DNA of 64,000 nucleotides from Gonocerus acuteangulatus (GCA_946811695.1 OX328124.1:28452148-28516147), one strand, 5' to 3'. Counted from the stretch's first letter, positions 1-10,902 are shown. Notes: generated by a model from the letters alone, not told the origin. Numbers and translations are program-made.

Positions 1-1087
1 TTACTGCTCTATTAAATGGAGACAGCTTAGGAGATATGTATTTAATTATTGTATTATATGTAAACATATGTGTACAGATTATAAATATTCAATAAAAAAA
101 AATTAAACAGACCATCTCGAATATATGTAGAAAATATTTGACAATATTACGTTCTATGCCAGTTAATTAACATAACAGGGATACCAGGGATAAATATCGA
201 GCATAATAAGAGATCTTTAAATAAAATGAGCAAATATCTGATAAGTAAGCTATAAACGGTTCTACTTTTGAAACTCATCGGCCAGAAAGACCGTTTTAAT
301 GAGGTTTGATTTAATTTTGGATTTAATAATATTGCAGCGCTGTAATTATAAATAAAAGCAAGAATATAATAAAAAATATATACCCTCATAAATCTTTTTT
401 TATGAAGTATACGATACACCCTAGTAACAAATATGTATGCAATGTATATGTCATATCATATCTTTAAATTTATTGTTAAATCTGTCTCGAAACAATAAAT
501 ATTAAATTTCAAACCGCCACTGTCTAGAATGGATCATAGCACTGCCGTATCTGCTATTCGCTATTTTGCGGAACAGTAATTGAATAAATAAATAAATAAT
601 TTTCACCGTTAAAAATATAATTTATGATATTCTTGCCAATAGCTTACAATTTTGTGAACAGAAACAAATTTGTATACGTGAAAAAAAGGAATGTACTTGT
701 CATGAAATCAATGCCAAATTATTTTTCTTCAATACTACTACTTTCTATATTCAAAACAATATTATAACATAATTTGGTGTCATCATGTCACGTTTTATAT
801 TTAGATAAATATCAAAGAACGTTTTCACTAATTTAAAAATTCTACATGCAAAAATAATACAATGAAAGAAAAAATTTCGTGTATCCTTTATTAGTTTTTA
901 CAGTAAATTATAACAGTCCAGGAGAGGAAGAGTTCTAGATGAAAATGTTTGGAACACAATTTTTGACTTCGTAACTTTGTTTGAGGTAGTTAGGAAGTGA
1001 ACATAACAAACGTCCCCGCCCGGGAGCTGGGGAGGAGGTTAAAAGGTCCCATTTTTGGAGGTTTCGCTTATATCTCGGAAACCATGC
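1..1087. other. Unassigned AT-rich DNA
   Basis: No coding region, RNA gene or recognisable repeat boundary was found. The stretch is AT-rich with short homopolymers. The last 100 bases, from about 990, are more GC-rich (for example CCCCGCCCGGGAGCTGGGG) and form the left flank of a transposon insertion. An open frame at 147-419 on the minus strand has no recognisable motif and is treated as chance. Confidence 0.5.
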
Positions 1088-2038
1088 GTCCTAGCCAGAG
1101 ATGGGCATAATTTTATTTATAAATAAAAATACGAATTTATTCGTACTTCATATATTTGTGAATACGAATATAAATAAATTCGTACTTCATATATTTGTGA
1201 ATACGAATATAAATAAATTCGTATTCATAGTGAGAATACGAATTTATTTTTATTCACAGGTATTGAATATAAAAATACAAATAAAATTTTATTCGCAAAT
1301 TTTTCTGCAAATACAAAAAAATTCACAGAAAAAATTGTAAATAATCACAAAAAAAGTGAATATTTACAAAAAATCAAGTGATTAAAAAAAAATCACATTA
1401 AATTATACGAATAAAAATTTATTCACATTATAATTTGTGAATAAAAATTTATTCACAATAAAATTCGCAAATAAATCATGAATTTATTCGTATTAAGATG
1501 ACAAACTGTGTCCCTGCGGTCCCGCGGCGGACTCGGGGTAAACAAAAAATCTAGGCATTAATAACCTAGACGTTAAATGCCTTAAAAAAAAAAAAATCAC
1601 CTTCAATAAATTTCGTAATATCATCTTAATACGAGGAAACTCATAATTTATTTGCGAATTTTATTGTGAATAAATTTTTATTCACAAATTATAATGTGAA
1701 TAAATTTGTATTCGTATATTTTAATGTAATTTTTTTTTGTAATCACTTGATTTCTTGTAAATATTCACATTTTTTTGTGATTATTTACAATTTTTTCTGT
1801 GAATTTATTTTTATTCACAGAAAAATTTGCGAATAAAATTTTATTTGTATTTTTATATTTAATATCTGTGAATAAAAATAAATTCGTATTCACACTTATG
1901 AATACGAATTTATTTATATTCGTATTCACAAATATATGAAGTACGAATTTATTTATATTCGTATTCACAAATGTATAAAGTACGAATAAATTCGTATTTT
2001 TATTTATAAATAAAATTAGTCCCATCTCTGGTCCTAGC
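1088..2038. mobile_element. Non-autonomous hAT-like foldback element with 8-bp TSD
   Basis: The element spans 1096-2030 and is flanked by the perfect 8-bp direct repeat GTCCTAGC (1088-1095 and 2031-2038). Its ends are the inverted repeat CAGAGATGGG / CCCATCTCTG, which has the CAG...TGGG form usual for hAT termini. The two arms (about 1096-1503 and 1619-2030) are inverted copies of each other across roughly 400 bp. They are built from repeats of TTCGTATT / AATACGAA and ATTCACAA motifs around a unique centre of about 115 bp that is GC-rich at its start. There is no transposase; open frames in the arms are low-complexity and mirror each other. Assignment to hAT is inferred from TSD length and termini. 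Confidence 0.85.
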
Positions 2039-2630
2039 GACATGAGAGCGGATTAAATTTCCTACGAGTTCTAATGGATCAGGTTTTTTTTAGATATATT
2101 TAGGTTTCGAGAAGTCTGCTCTTGAAAGTCGTAGTTTTGTGAAAAGAACACTTTTGCCGCACACTTTTGATCGGATAACTCTTCAACGTTGCCCCCAAAA
2201 AATAAATGCCGGTTATACGGCTGTAGAGAATATATTACTTTACAATTAAGTTCAATGTGAAATCTGAAATTTTTCGAAAACTGTCGACTAATGAATCTTT
2301 CAATTTCTCACCATTTCCAGTCCCAACTTAATTGATCTTATTTTAAATATAGCTCTTGATATATTTTTTAAGAGTCCATCCCAGCCAATCTTTCCTGAAT
2401 CCTTCGATTTGGAATAGACAGGGCTTTTCCTGTACTGCTGTTAAAACGGCTACTAGTACAATCAGAACTGGTTGATCATTTTAGTGTCCTGGTTAGAAAA
2501 TGTTTTGGTATACTTTCTAGACTATCTAGAAAACGCTGGGTATATCGTAGTGTACTTTTCTAATATTATGTTTATAATTCATTCATTAGCTACAGTTATA
2601 ATTCGAAGGTTTAAAATCTTAAGTTTCCTT
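2039..2630. other. Unassigned spacer
   Basis: About 600 bases of AT-rich sequence with no coding or repeat signal that I can support. It separates the hAT foldback element from a SINE-C insertion. Confidence 0.4.
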
Positions 2631-2866
2631 AGATACCTTTAAATTTATTTAAATTTTAACGTCCATTTATTACTAACTACGAATTTTAGGACGGGTTATC
2701 TATAGGTTACCACCCTTTTCTAGCCAGGATAGGGGTGATGCCTTTTCTTTTTTTCGAAAGAAAAGCCACCACCCCTAGCGGGAATCGAACCCACGACCTT
2801 TGGCACGGAGTGTTAAGCGCTCACGCCTTAACCCTCACGGCCAGCGGGTCTCCAGATACCTTTAAA
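2631..2866 (-). mobile_element. SINE-C copy (tRNA-Ser/Leu-like head), full length, 13-bp TSD
   Basis: The SINE occupies 2644-2853 between direct repeats AGATACCTTTAAA (2631-2643 and 2854-2866). Read on the minus strand it begins GGAGACCCGCTGGCCGTGAG and carries an A-box-like stretch and a B box (GGTTCGATTCCC) within a tRNA-like head. The long variable arm resembles tRNA-Ser or tRNA-Leu. A body with a pairing GGTGGCTTTTCTTTC / GAAAAGGCATCACC-type stem follows. The tail ends in a TTTAAAT-rich sequence. Other copies in the window are at 10815, 14397 and 29083. Confidence 0.9.
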
Positions 2867-3402
2867 ATACCGGTCCTCAAAACATATAAATAATAATAAT
2901 CTTCATCAGGCAGAAAACCCGTTACTAATTCTTTAGGAGCTGAGAAAAAAAAAGGAAGAAATATTTTGTTAAACCTGCAATTTAAACAAATCAATTTGCT
3001 GTTGTATTGTTCCTTAAACAAATATATACTCTTTCTTTATTAGAGATTCGTTTTAAATTAATAGGTTTCTAATTATTTATTTTTAAGGACGGTAAAAATA
3101 TCTATCCTAAAAATAAAATATAAAAATAAATAAATATCTATACATTTATATATCTTGTATGAATATATTACCTTACATCTAGGAGCTAGATATTTTTTTG
3201 AGAAAAATACGAATAGTTTTTGTAGAATATATTATTTATTTAATAAAGAAGAGAAAGATTTCTGAAATTTGGGGATCATCCTAAAGGAATCGCATCTAAA
3301 TATGAATTTACAAGGGTCCCCTGCATGTTTATGGGCCACCAAATTATTCTCTCATCTAACCGTGAGCCTATATTCTTTACAATGTTCTACATTTGTACAC
3401 CT
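2867..3402. other. Unassigned AT-rich spacer
   Basis: Nothing recognisable apart from short A/T tracts. The open frame at 2821-3021 is mostly the flank plus the SINE-C head and is not considered a gene. Confidence 0.4.
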
Positions 3403-3467
3403 AATAAAACAAGTCTCAAGTTCTATATAAGGTCATAAACAATGATGGGCGAAAATAAAAACTAAAT
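3403..3467. repeat. 65-bp direct repeat, left copy, flanking a Penelope-like insertion
   Basis: This stretch recurs at 4242-4306 with about five differences. It contains AAGTTCTATATAAGGTCATA followed by a hAT terminus (CAATGATGGGC). The pair brackets the Penelope-like fragment at 3468-4241. It is either an unusually long target duplication or a partial pseudo-LTR arrangement. Confidence 0.75.
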
Positions 3468-4241
3468 ATTCGTCTGTGGCAGAAGGTCAATTTTATAAAA
3501 ACACTTACTTTCTTCTGTACTCTTTTATTGCGCTCTACATGTTTCGCGTCGCTGTGACGCCTCTTCAGGAGCACTTAAACTAAATACAATAAAATAAAAT
3601 ATGGTTACCTTCGAGAGCCTTCCGCAGGTAGGGCCACGTCTGGACTGGTAAGATCAATCATGTCTACTGGGTATCAGCTGTTTAAAATCGATAGTTTTAG
3701 GGTAAATGTCGATTTTCCAAAAGAAGTTTTTGTCATTTTATAAAATAATTCATTTTATGTCGTCTTGTTTTTAAAATTTAAAAATATTTTATCCAGGTAT
3801 TTAATATCTTTTTTTTGTTAACGGCATTTTTCCTATTTTTAATTATGTGTATATTTTCCTTAATTTTTCGATTTATGGGGTTTTTCTCTTTATCTAATAC
3901 CTTTACCGTGTCAAAATTAAATGTGTGGCTAAATTGTATCGCATGATCCACGAATGCAGTCTTGTTGTCAGTCTCGTCAAGGTTTTTCGCTTGATGTTTA
4001 ATTCTCTTTTTCAATAGTTGTCTCGATTCTCCTACATACACCTTATCACACATTCCACAATCAATTTCATATACGTTATATTTGGTTTCCTTTTCTTTTA
4101 GATCATCTTTAATTCGGCTGTAGCTTTTTATGATTTTGTCTTTACATGTTTGTTTTATCTTATTGGAAAATATGGGATTATAACGGAAGGTAATGTAATT
4201 AACAACTTCCAGAGTTTTTATATCTTTACTGTCTTTACTGT
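3468..4241 (-). mobile_element. Penelope-like element fragment (C-terminal endonuclease part and 3' region)
   Basis: This is a 5'-truncated PLE in minus orientation. It carries the GIY-YIG endonuclease frame at the right and a hammerhead-like motif near its left end. About 65-bp direct repeats flank it. Family assignment rests on the endonuclease motif YVGES plus the downstream pattern typical of PLE C-termini, and on the adjacent ribozyme-like motif, which established work reports in PLEs. Confidence 0.8.
3530..3574 (-). ncRNA. Hammerhead-ribozyme-like motif in PLE fragment
   Basis: Minus strand: GTGCTC, then the core box CTGAAGA, one unpaired G, helix II GCGTC/GACGC with loop ACAGC, then GAAAC, a self-complementary ACATGT (helix III, probably dimeric), A, and GAGCGC, which pairs with the leading GTGCTC (six pairs, one G-U). 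The arrangement fits a type I hammerhead except for the extra G between the core box and helix II. AATAAAAG follows downstream. Activity is not shown. Confidence 0.5.
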
Positions 4242-4253
4242 AATAAAACCAGT
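3778..4253 (-). pseudogene. Penelope-like GIY-YIG endonuclease fragment
   Basis: The minus-strand frame is open from about 4253 to a stop at 3778 (roughly 157 residues), with no methionine needed because the 5' part is missing. It begins FYYSKDSKDIKTLEVVNY, then has a Lys-rich linker. The core is YEIDCGMCDKVYVGES (Cys pair plus YVG), followed by RIKHQAKN, KTAFVDHAIQ and SHTFNFDTVKVLD. A C-terminal INRKIKENIHI stretch precedes LNTWIKYF. This order matches the endonuclease and C-terminus of PLE proteins. A stop lies immediately upstream, and the reverse transcriptase is absent. It is a dead 5'-truncated copy. Confidence 0.85.
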
Positions 4254-4306
4254 CTCAAGTTCTATATAAGGTCATAAGCAATTTTGGGCGAAACTAAAAA
4301 CTAAAA
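4242..4306. repeat. 65-bp direct repeat, right copy
   Basis: Partner of 3403-3467, about 92 percent identical by eye. It spans the boundary between host flank and the left terminus of the hAT element at 4279, so the PLE inserted after, or recombined with, that junction. Confidence 0.75.
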
Positions 4307-5030
4307 TTTAAACTACATTCACTTTTTAGAATAAACTAAATCTAAACTAAAAATTGCAACCTAAAAAAAACTAAAACTAAAATTAAATTAACTAATGGAT
4401 ATTAGTTAAACTAAAAATAAAACTAAATCATTGGGAATTGATTAAAAACTGAATTATAGCTTTATTTCATTTAGTTTTACAAAAATAACGTAAATCATAT
4501 GTTATTTCGATAATTAAGTAAATTATTAATACTAATAGAACTTGTTTTCATTTTGTTTTAAATAGGCTGAAGTTGTAACCTCATTTTTCCCCATTATAAA
4601 CATTTTAATTTTAACAAAAATACACAGATACCTATTTTTTTATCCTTGTTCTGAATCAAAGTATGCAATAAACTAATTAGTGACTTAAAAACTAATACTA
4701 AACTAAAATCATAAATTAAGATCACTTTTGCTGAAATTAAACTCATTTCGGTACTAAAAACGGATACTAAAACTAAAAACAACTATTTATTAAGAAAATA
4801 ATCCAACACATGATTAATAATTTCACAAATATGAAACTAAACTAAAACTAAAACCAATAATTATTGGTTTTAGTTCATTAATTATTATTATTGGTTATTA
4901 TTGGTTTTAGTTCATTAATTAATTATTGGTTCACGTTATATTATAATATAACGTGAGTATATTTTTAGTTAGAATGAATTAATGTTAGTTTAGTAAACTA
5001 ACGTTAGTTTTGCCCAACGATGGTCATAAG
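4271..5030. mobile_element. Non-autonomous hAT-like element with perfect 8-bp TSD
   Basis: GTCATAAG is present at both 4271-4278 and 5023-5030. The intervening element (4279-5022, 744 bp) starts CAATTTTGGGCGAAACTAAA and ends with the inverse complement of CATCGTTGGGCAAAACTAA. The interior is dominated by AACTAAAA and TTAGTTTT motifs in mirrored orientation, and it contains a perfect 26-bp palindrome at 4931-4956. No transposase frame is present. The superfamily call comes from TSD length and the TGGGC termini. Confidence 0.8.
4931..4956. repeat. Perfect 26-bp palindrome
   Basis: TCACGTTATATTA is followed directly by its reverse complement TAATATAACGTGA with no spacer. It lies inside the hAT-like element. 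Confidence 0.95.
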
Positions 5031-5439
5031 GCTACAGTTGTTTCGTTTCTTTTGATGGTCAATAGAAGTCAAAATATTTGTCACTGTTTTCAATAGATGT
5101 TTGTTCCTAAATAACTTCCCATTTGTTACGTACGGAGAGAGAATTATGTAAAATTAAGAGTTCACGTAAATTTTTATGTAACTTGAGAAATTATATGCAT
5201 GCATATTTTTGTACATGATCAACAGCAGGTTCATAGAAGTTGGATACACATGTTTTACAGGAATTGAAGCTTTATACGTTAAACTATTCGTATCTTTTAG
5301 AATAGGTAAATAGAATTGTTGTTATGCCTGATAGCGAACCGGGACGAAATAATGAGAATAAATTCCTCTTGCCAGGATACATTCTTTCAAGACTTGTGCA
5401 CCAATAACACAAATATCATACAGCTGAATTGCGAAATAA
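5031..5439. other. Unassigned spacer
   Basis: AT-rich with no supported feature, ending at the SINE-A target-site duplication. Confidence 0.4.
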
Positions 5440-5641
5440 TAACATCATATAGGATCTCCCGTGGTCCAGAGGCTAAGGACTTAGATTATCATGCAAAGGA
5501 TCCGGGGTCGAGTCCCGCCACAGCAGGAGTTTTTTTTTCATTTCAGGGCTCGTGAAAGTTCCCTGCCAGAGATGTTTAAGAAAGGTGGCCATGATGTAGA
5601 TGAACCCGTGATAAAAAAAAAAAAAAAATATAACATGATAT
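5440..5641 (+). mobile_element. SINE-A copy, full length with A-tail and TSD
   Basis: The insertion runs 5451-5630 between TAACATCATAT (5440-5450) and TAACATGATAT (5631-5641), ten of eleven bases identical. The head AGGATCTCCCGTGGTCCAGA begins a tRNA-like region with a B box (GGGTCGAGTCCCG). A diverged body follows, ending in a decayed tail stem-loop and an A16 tract. SINE-A is the most abundant SINE in the window. Confidence 0.9.
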
Positions 5642-7189
5642 ATATTTTATGAATAGTAAAAATATATGAAAATTTTAAATATAAAACGGTAGAAAGAAGT
5701 TTAATAATTTGTGAAATAAAAAATTTAAAAGTGAAAAAAAAAACGATTTAAAAATCTATGAAATTTGTGGAATTGTGTAATCGTTTTATTCTCAAAATTT
5801 CGATTTATGTGTATTTAATTTATAAAGCTTCGCAACTTAGGCGACCAACTCTTAATAAGTCTTTAAGACAACGTTAAAAGTGGATGAATAAATAAACAAT
5901 AGCTACATTCTGATAACAGTGCTAAAATGATACTAACAACTGTAGCAAAGACGAAAAAATTAAAATAAAATAAATAAAGAGAGATAAGGTAAGGAATTCA
6001 TAACAAAACCATGGCTATAAAATATACATGTATAAATTTCAGTTATGGAAAAAATTAAATCAGTTCTATTTTGGCATATAAGTGTAATACCGGTGGACTA
6101 CATTTTGATATTCTATGGAAAGGAACAATACCGAATATTTATGTTCACTTTTCTCTGAGGAATTTAAATCGCAATTTAAACATTTAACTTCTTGAAATTA
6201 ATGGAATGGGGTAAAAGGCATATCAACGCAAAGCAGTAAGCGCAAGGATTGTTTTTGCACTAAATTTGACGAATAAACATTGTTCATGTTGGCGGTTTGT
6301 GCTGAGCAAGGAATTTGATTTTTATTATTAGAAAATATTTTCATGCCTTTGAAAATATAAAATAACACTCATCTGTATAATTTTTTTAGGATAGTATCTC
6401 AAACGTAGCAACATTTAAACAAAGGACTCTTTGTTCAATAAAAATGCATACGAACTAAGGCTATTTTTCTCTCGAAAACGCGCAGTTTTTTTGAGGAATG
6501 ATAACAAAAAGTGGGAACAAAGTCCTCGACTCCTTCCGAACGGTTAGAGACTTTAAATACACAATCCCCACTTAGACTTTGGGAAATGTTGACAGTCAAA
6601 TCCACTCAGGAAGAAGAAACACATCCATGTTTCAACTCTAAAGGTATTGCGCAAATAAAAAGAATTCCAGGCTTTTTTTTTTTTACAAGAACTATATTTT
6701 TGAAAATTGCCTATCTTAATTCTCAGGAGGATTAGTCAATTAGAATTTGTATACACATTATATAATCAATATTTCATTCTAAAATATTTTTCGTATATAC
6801 TGCCTCTACCCATGTGAGTCATTGGGAGTTCTACAGTGAAATAACTAGGGAACGGATGTACTAGGGAAACTTATTCGGGATAATTATATTTTATATGAGC
6901 TACATAACTCAGTAAATTCCTATTTGTAATGAGTAGGGAACGGATGTTATTGTATTTACATATTTTTTTATGATTCTCAAATCGACATTTTAAATGGAAT
7001 TCTGCACGTTTTAAGTGATTTTAAAGCATTTAAACAGGTTTTTATTCTACATATTTTGTCAAAAATCCATATTTTTACAACATATTTTGATATTTTTTTA
7101 TTTTGTAATTGAAAAAATAAAGGGGAAACCGAGAAAGAATCCTTTACCCATTGAATCTAGATCACTGTGTCTTTTCTAATTGCAAGAAG
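5642..7189. other. Unassigned AT-rich DNA
   Basis: About 1.5 kb with no recognised gene. Copies of AGGGAACGGATGT at 6850 and 6938 are inverted relative to GTTCCCTAGTAATAACT at 7695, which is the end of the LINE fragment to the right. This suggests another, more decayed LINE end here. The open frame at 6511-6735 has no motif. Confidence 0.4.
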
Positions 7190-7245
7190 TAAAGGTGGCC
7201 GGCTGCCTTGCTTCCCCAGCGCTAATGGTCTTGGAGCAGATTCGT
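7190..7245 (+). mobile_element. Possible decayed SINE-A tail
   Basis: CAGCGCTAATGGTCTTGGAG followed by CAGATTCG and a short A-run resembles the SINE-A tail CGGCGCTAATGGCCTAGATG. No TSD could be set. Confidence 0.35.
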
Positions 7246-7679
7246 TTTAAAAAAATTTATAACAAATTATTGTTTAACAATTGTACTATTCCTTTAATCT
7301 ACTCTCTATAACAAATGAATAAGCGAGAGAATCATGTCAATAGCATTTTCAAAACTCGAGATATAAAATAATCAATTTCAACCTGTTATATTTTATTTCA
7401 TAGCTCCTAAGACGCATTGGACGAATGCATTTTTCCCCCGTTTAAAATGAGCTCTTACTTTTTAATTATGCTTTTTTTCAATATGTTGTAAAGTTTTAGT
7501 CATTTTGATCGATATATTTTCAACTTTTGTTCTTTCCATTCATAATAACTGAGTTCTATGCTTTTCTTTTCAATATTTTATAGTATTTTTGGTATTTTTT
7601 ACTACATATTTTCAATTTTTTATTACATATTTCATTATAAATAGTTAACTATATATGCATACATATTTTGAATTTTATT

Positions 7680-8330
7680 TTAAATGAACATCTGTTCCCT
7701 AGTAATAACTCTTAGCAATTTTAATTTCAATGAATCATTAATAAATTTTAGTACTTGGTTTACAGCCCTTTTTTCATCCATTAGGATTTCTGCCATACTG
7801 CCTGAAATGTTATTCTGTTTGCTTGCCCGATTGTGTCCTTTGCATTGTGTCAGGAAATATTCAACAGTTAATTCCTCATGGCAGAGTTTGCAGGTGAAAG
7901 GGTAAAGTCCTTTTAGATGTTAAGTGTGGGTTATTTTGGTATGGCCAATTCATGTTCTTGCCGAAACCACTTCCTCCCTTCTGTTCAACCTTTCAGAGGT
8001 TTTCAAAACATTCATATTCCTTTTATGTGTTCAACTATTCGTTTTGATATAATTTCATTACTCGTTTCTTTATACATTTTTTAAAATCCAGTTTTCTATT
8101 TTTATTTTATTAATTTTTGTTTTGTTTGCTTCTTTATCCGCTTTCTCAATGAGTTCAATCGCCATATGAGAAGGAACCCATGGAAGAGCAATTTCTTTAT
8201 GTTGTTTTGCTAGATTTTTCCAAATTTGTGCTATAAGAGGATGGCTCTTTTTTAAATCCTTTTATATCTCAATGATTTTTTAAAATGCTATTCATTTTTC
8301 GTAAATTAATAATTCAAGATTTTTCTTTTT
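7680..8330 (-). pseudogene. Decayed LINE ORF2 C-terminus (RNase H region, Jockey/I-like)
   Basis: On the minus strand the frames contain ALPWVPSHMAIELIEKADKE (about 8165-8225), the end of an RNase H domain, where the family pattern is WVPSHxGIxxNExAD. Next comes LNRREEVVSART then IGHTKITHT, matching the insect pattern RREExxLxRLRIGHTRLTH. Then YPFTCKLCHEELTVEYFLTQ, the conserved CxxC...H-like tail motif. The copy has several stops and at least one frameshift. The final frame ends at a stop at 7680-7682. It is the C-terminal part of a non-LTR retrotransposon, inactive. Confidence 0.8.
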
Positions 8331-8582
8331 GCGTTGACTGATTGTGTCAAACAACAGTTCTTAATCGTCACATTCATAAAAAAAAGTATGAGATAATTTT
8401 ATTAGTCTGTTGTGACCTAGGTACTCGAGTGAGTTTCTTATTAAAATATTAGGAAATTTCATTAAATAATTCTCCTAAAATAATTATTATTTATTTAAAA
8501 TTGCAGATCCATTTTAAAGTACTGTGTAATAGGTACAGATACCATTGCAGATCTCTATGACTAATGATAAACCTAATTCTAT
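8331..8582. other. Unassigned spacer before tandem array
   Basis: No clear feature. It may include further LINE remnants to the left. Confidence 0.35.
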
Positions 8583-9785
8583 CTACTATTTCAAGTATTA
8601 ATCCTAACACTCATAAACTAAATAATATTTCACTCATCTACTTCAAGTATTAATCCTAACACTCATAAACTAAATAATATTTCACTAATCTACTTCAAGT
8701 ATTAATCCTAACACTCATAAACTAAATAATACTTCACTAATCTACTTCAAGTATTAATCTTAACACTCATAAACTAAATAATACTTCACTAATCTACTTC
8801 AAGTATTAATCCTAACACTCATAAACTAAATAATACTTCACTAATCTACTTCAAGTATTAATCCTAACACTCATAAACTAAATAATACTTCACTAATCTA
8901 CTTCAAGTATTAATCCTAACACTCATAAACTAAATAATACTTCACTAATGTACTTCGGCGCTAATGGCCTAGATGCAGATGCGCCATTATAAAAAAAATA
9001 AATAAATAAAATAACTAATGTACTTCAAGTATTAATCCTAACACTCATAAACTAAATAATACTTCACTAATCTACTTCAAGTATTAATCCTAACACTCAT
9101 AAACTAAATAATACTTCACTAATCTACTTCAAGTATTAATCCTAACACTCATAAACTAAATAATACTTCACTAATGTACTTCGGCGCTAATGGCCTAGAT
9201 GCAGATGCGCCATTATATAAAAAATAAATAAATAAAATAACTAATGTACTTCAAGTATTAATCCTAACACTCATAAACTAAATAATACTTCACTAATCTA
9301 CTTCAAGTATTAATCCTAACACTCATAAACTAAATAATACTTCACTAATCTACTTCAAGTATTAATCCTAACACTCATAAACTAAATAATACTTCACTAA
9401 TGTACTTCGGCGCTAATGGCCTAGATGCAGATGCGCCATTATATAAAAAATAAATAAATAAAATAACTAATGTACTTCAAGTATTAATCCTAACACTCAT
9501 AAACTAAATAATACTTCACTAATCTACTTCAAGTATTAATCCTAACACTCATAAACTAAATAATACTTCACTAATCTACTTCAAGTATTAATCCTAACAC
9601 TCATAAACTAAATAATACTTCACTAATCTACTTCAAGTATTAATCCTAACACTCATAAACTAAATAATACTTCACTAATCTACTTCAAGTATTAACCCTA
9701 ACACTCATAAACTAAATAATACTTCACTAATCTACTTCAAGTATTAATCCTAACACTCATAAACTAAATAAAACTTCACTAATTA
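8583..9785. repeat. 52-bp tandem array with 226-bp higher-order repeat
   Basis: The 52-bp unit starts CTACTTCAAGTATTAATCCT and ends ATAATACTTCACTAAT. About 20 near-identical units are present. Three units carry the same SINE-A tail insertion (starting at 8957, 9183 and 9409), spaced exactly 226 bp, that is three units plus a 57-bp insert and a 13-bp duplication. The insertion therefore happened once and was then amplified with its neighbours. Homogeneity is high, implying recent expansion or conversion. Confidence 0.95.
8944..9026 (+). mobile_element. Mini-SINE-A (tail stem-loop only) in tandem array, with TSD
   Basis: ACTAATGTACTTC occurs at 8944-8956 and 9014-9026. The insert 8957-9013 begins GGCGCTAATGGCCTAGATGC, closes the stem with GCGCC and continues as an A-rich tail. 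Neighbouring 52-bp units without the insert show the empty site. The amplified copies are at 9183 and 9409. Confidence 0.95.
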
Positions 9786-10032
9786 AGAACATAAATTACT
9801 TGAACACATGCAATAATGACGTTTCAAGAAATACCTTCAAAATTGTAAATTATCGTCGTTGTGCTCAACAAGAAGAAACAAAATAAATAACAATAAACAC
9901 ATTTATATCCTGCTATTCAGTTTTAGATCCTTTAAATTCTTCAAAACGATCTTCGCGTAGGCGTTAGATTTGGATTAAAGGTCATTAGGTTTATTCGATA
10001 GAACTGTTTAATTTTAGACTGATTGGAAGGTT
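9786..10032. other. Unassigned spacer
   Basis: No supported feature between the 52-bp array and the SINE-B copy. Confidence 0.4.
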
Positions 10033-10336
10033 TTGGGTTAGGTTAGCTCAGTGGTAGAGAACCTGACTAATATGCTGGAGAACTTGAGTTCAAATCCCGA
10101 GCATAGTACTGAAGATATTTTATGTTCTAGTGTCTTCGTTCATGGTTTGGATTCGGCCTTCCTGGTTGTCCCTAGGGTAACCCAGCCTTTAATTATTTTA
10201 TTAATGGGTGCCTGGAAAGGGGAAAAACATGCGGCCGGAGCATAGTGACTACACTCTCTCCCTACTGTGCCTTATTCCTACTGTAGATACCTCTATAGTA
10301 ACTGCCCCTCTGGGGCTTTCTGGCCTGGACTGTTTT
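10033..10336 (+). mobile_element. SINE-B copy (tRNA-derived, about 300 bp)
   Basis: The head GGGTTAGGTTAGCTCAGTGG is A-box-like (TTAGCTCAGTGGTAGAG), and GAGTTCAAATCCC is a B box about 45 nt later. The body shares TTCGGCCT...CCCTAGG, CCAGCCTTTAATTA and the tail ACTGCCCCTCTGGGGC with minus-strand copies near 14974, 22252 and 54927. The tRNA part would suggest a functional tRNA, but the shared 3' body shows it is a SINE. Confidence 0.85.
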
Positions 10337-10462
10337 TATAGGACTGTTTTGTTTTTTTTTAGTCGGTCTTAATTTTAGTTTTTACTTTTGGCTAGTCAAT
10401 TATTCGTTACCTCACGTGTTACATATCGTTCTGAATTTTGTGTATGTTGTTTGGTGTTAGAA

Positions 10463-10467
<5 letters not shown>

Positions 10468-10523
<56 letters not shown>
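10468..10523. repeat. (TA)n microsatellite
   Basis: An uninterrupted alternating TA tract. Confidence 0.98.
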
Positions 10524-10527
<4 letters not shown>

Positions 10528-10803
10528 CAAACAAATACACACTTTACTATGACGTATATTAGATTTTTTTCTTAATTGAAGCCAAGAATTTTCAATTAAG
10601 CTAAATTGAAATGAGGAGAAATTTACACAGAACAGTCTAAAGATTTATATTTGTCCCTTTGAAGCACTTAGCTTGTTGTGTCGCTCCTTTTCAAAGGTTG
10701 TCAATTCTTTTTCTTTTCGAGTCAATTTCTTCTAATTAATATATGACTCCATGGTGGTTCTTCGGTTGAAAATCTGAGGACAGAGTATCTGTAACAATTA
10801 AAT

Positions 10804-10902
10804 TAGTATATTTATTTATTTATTTAAATTTTAACGTCCATTTATTATTAACTACGAATTTTAGGACGGGTTATCTATAGGTTACCACCCATAGTATATT
10901 TA
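10804..10902 (-). mobile_element. Truncated SINE-C (3' tail only) with TSD
   Basis: The insert 10815-10891 lies between two copies of TAGTATATTTA (10804-10814 and 10892-10902). Only the 3' 75 or so bases of SINE-C are present, starting in sense orientation at GGGTGGTAACCTATAGATAA. It is a second example of tail-only insertion, in a different SINE family. Confidence 0.88.
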
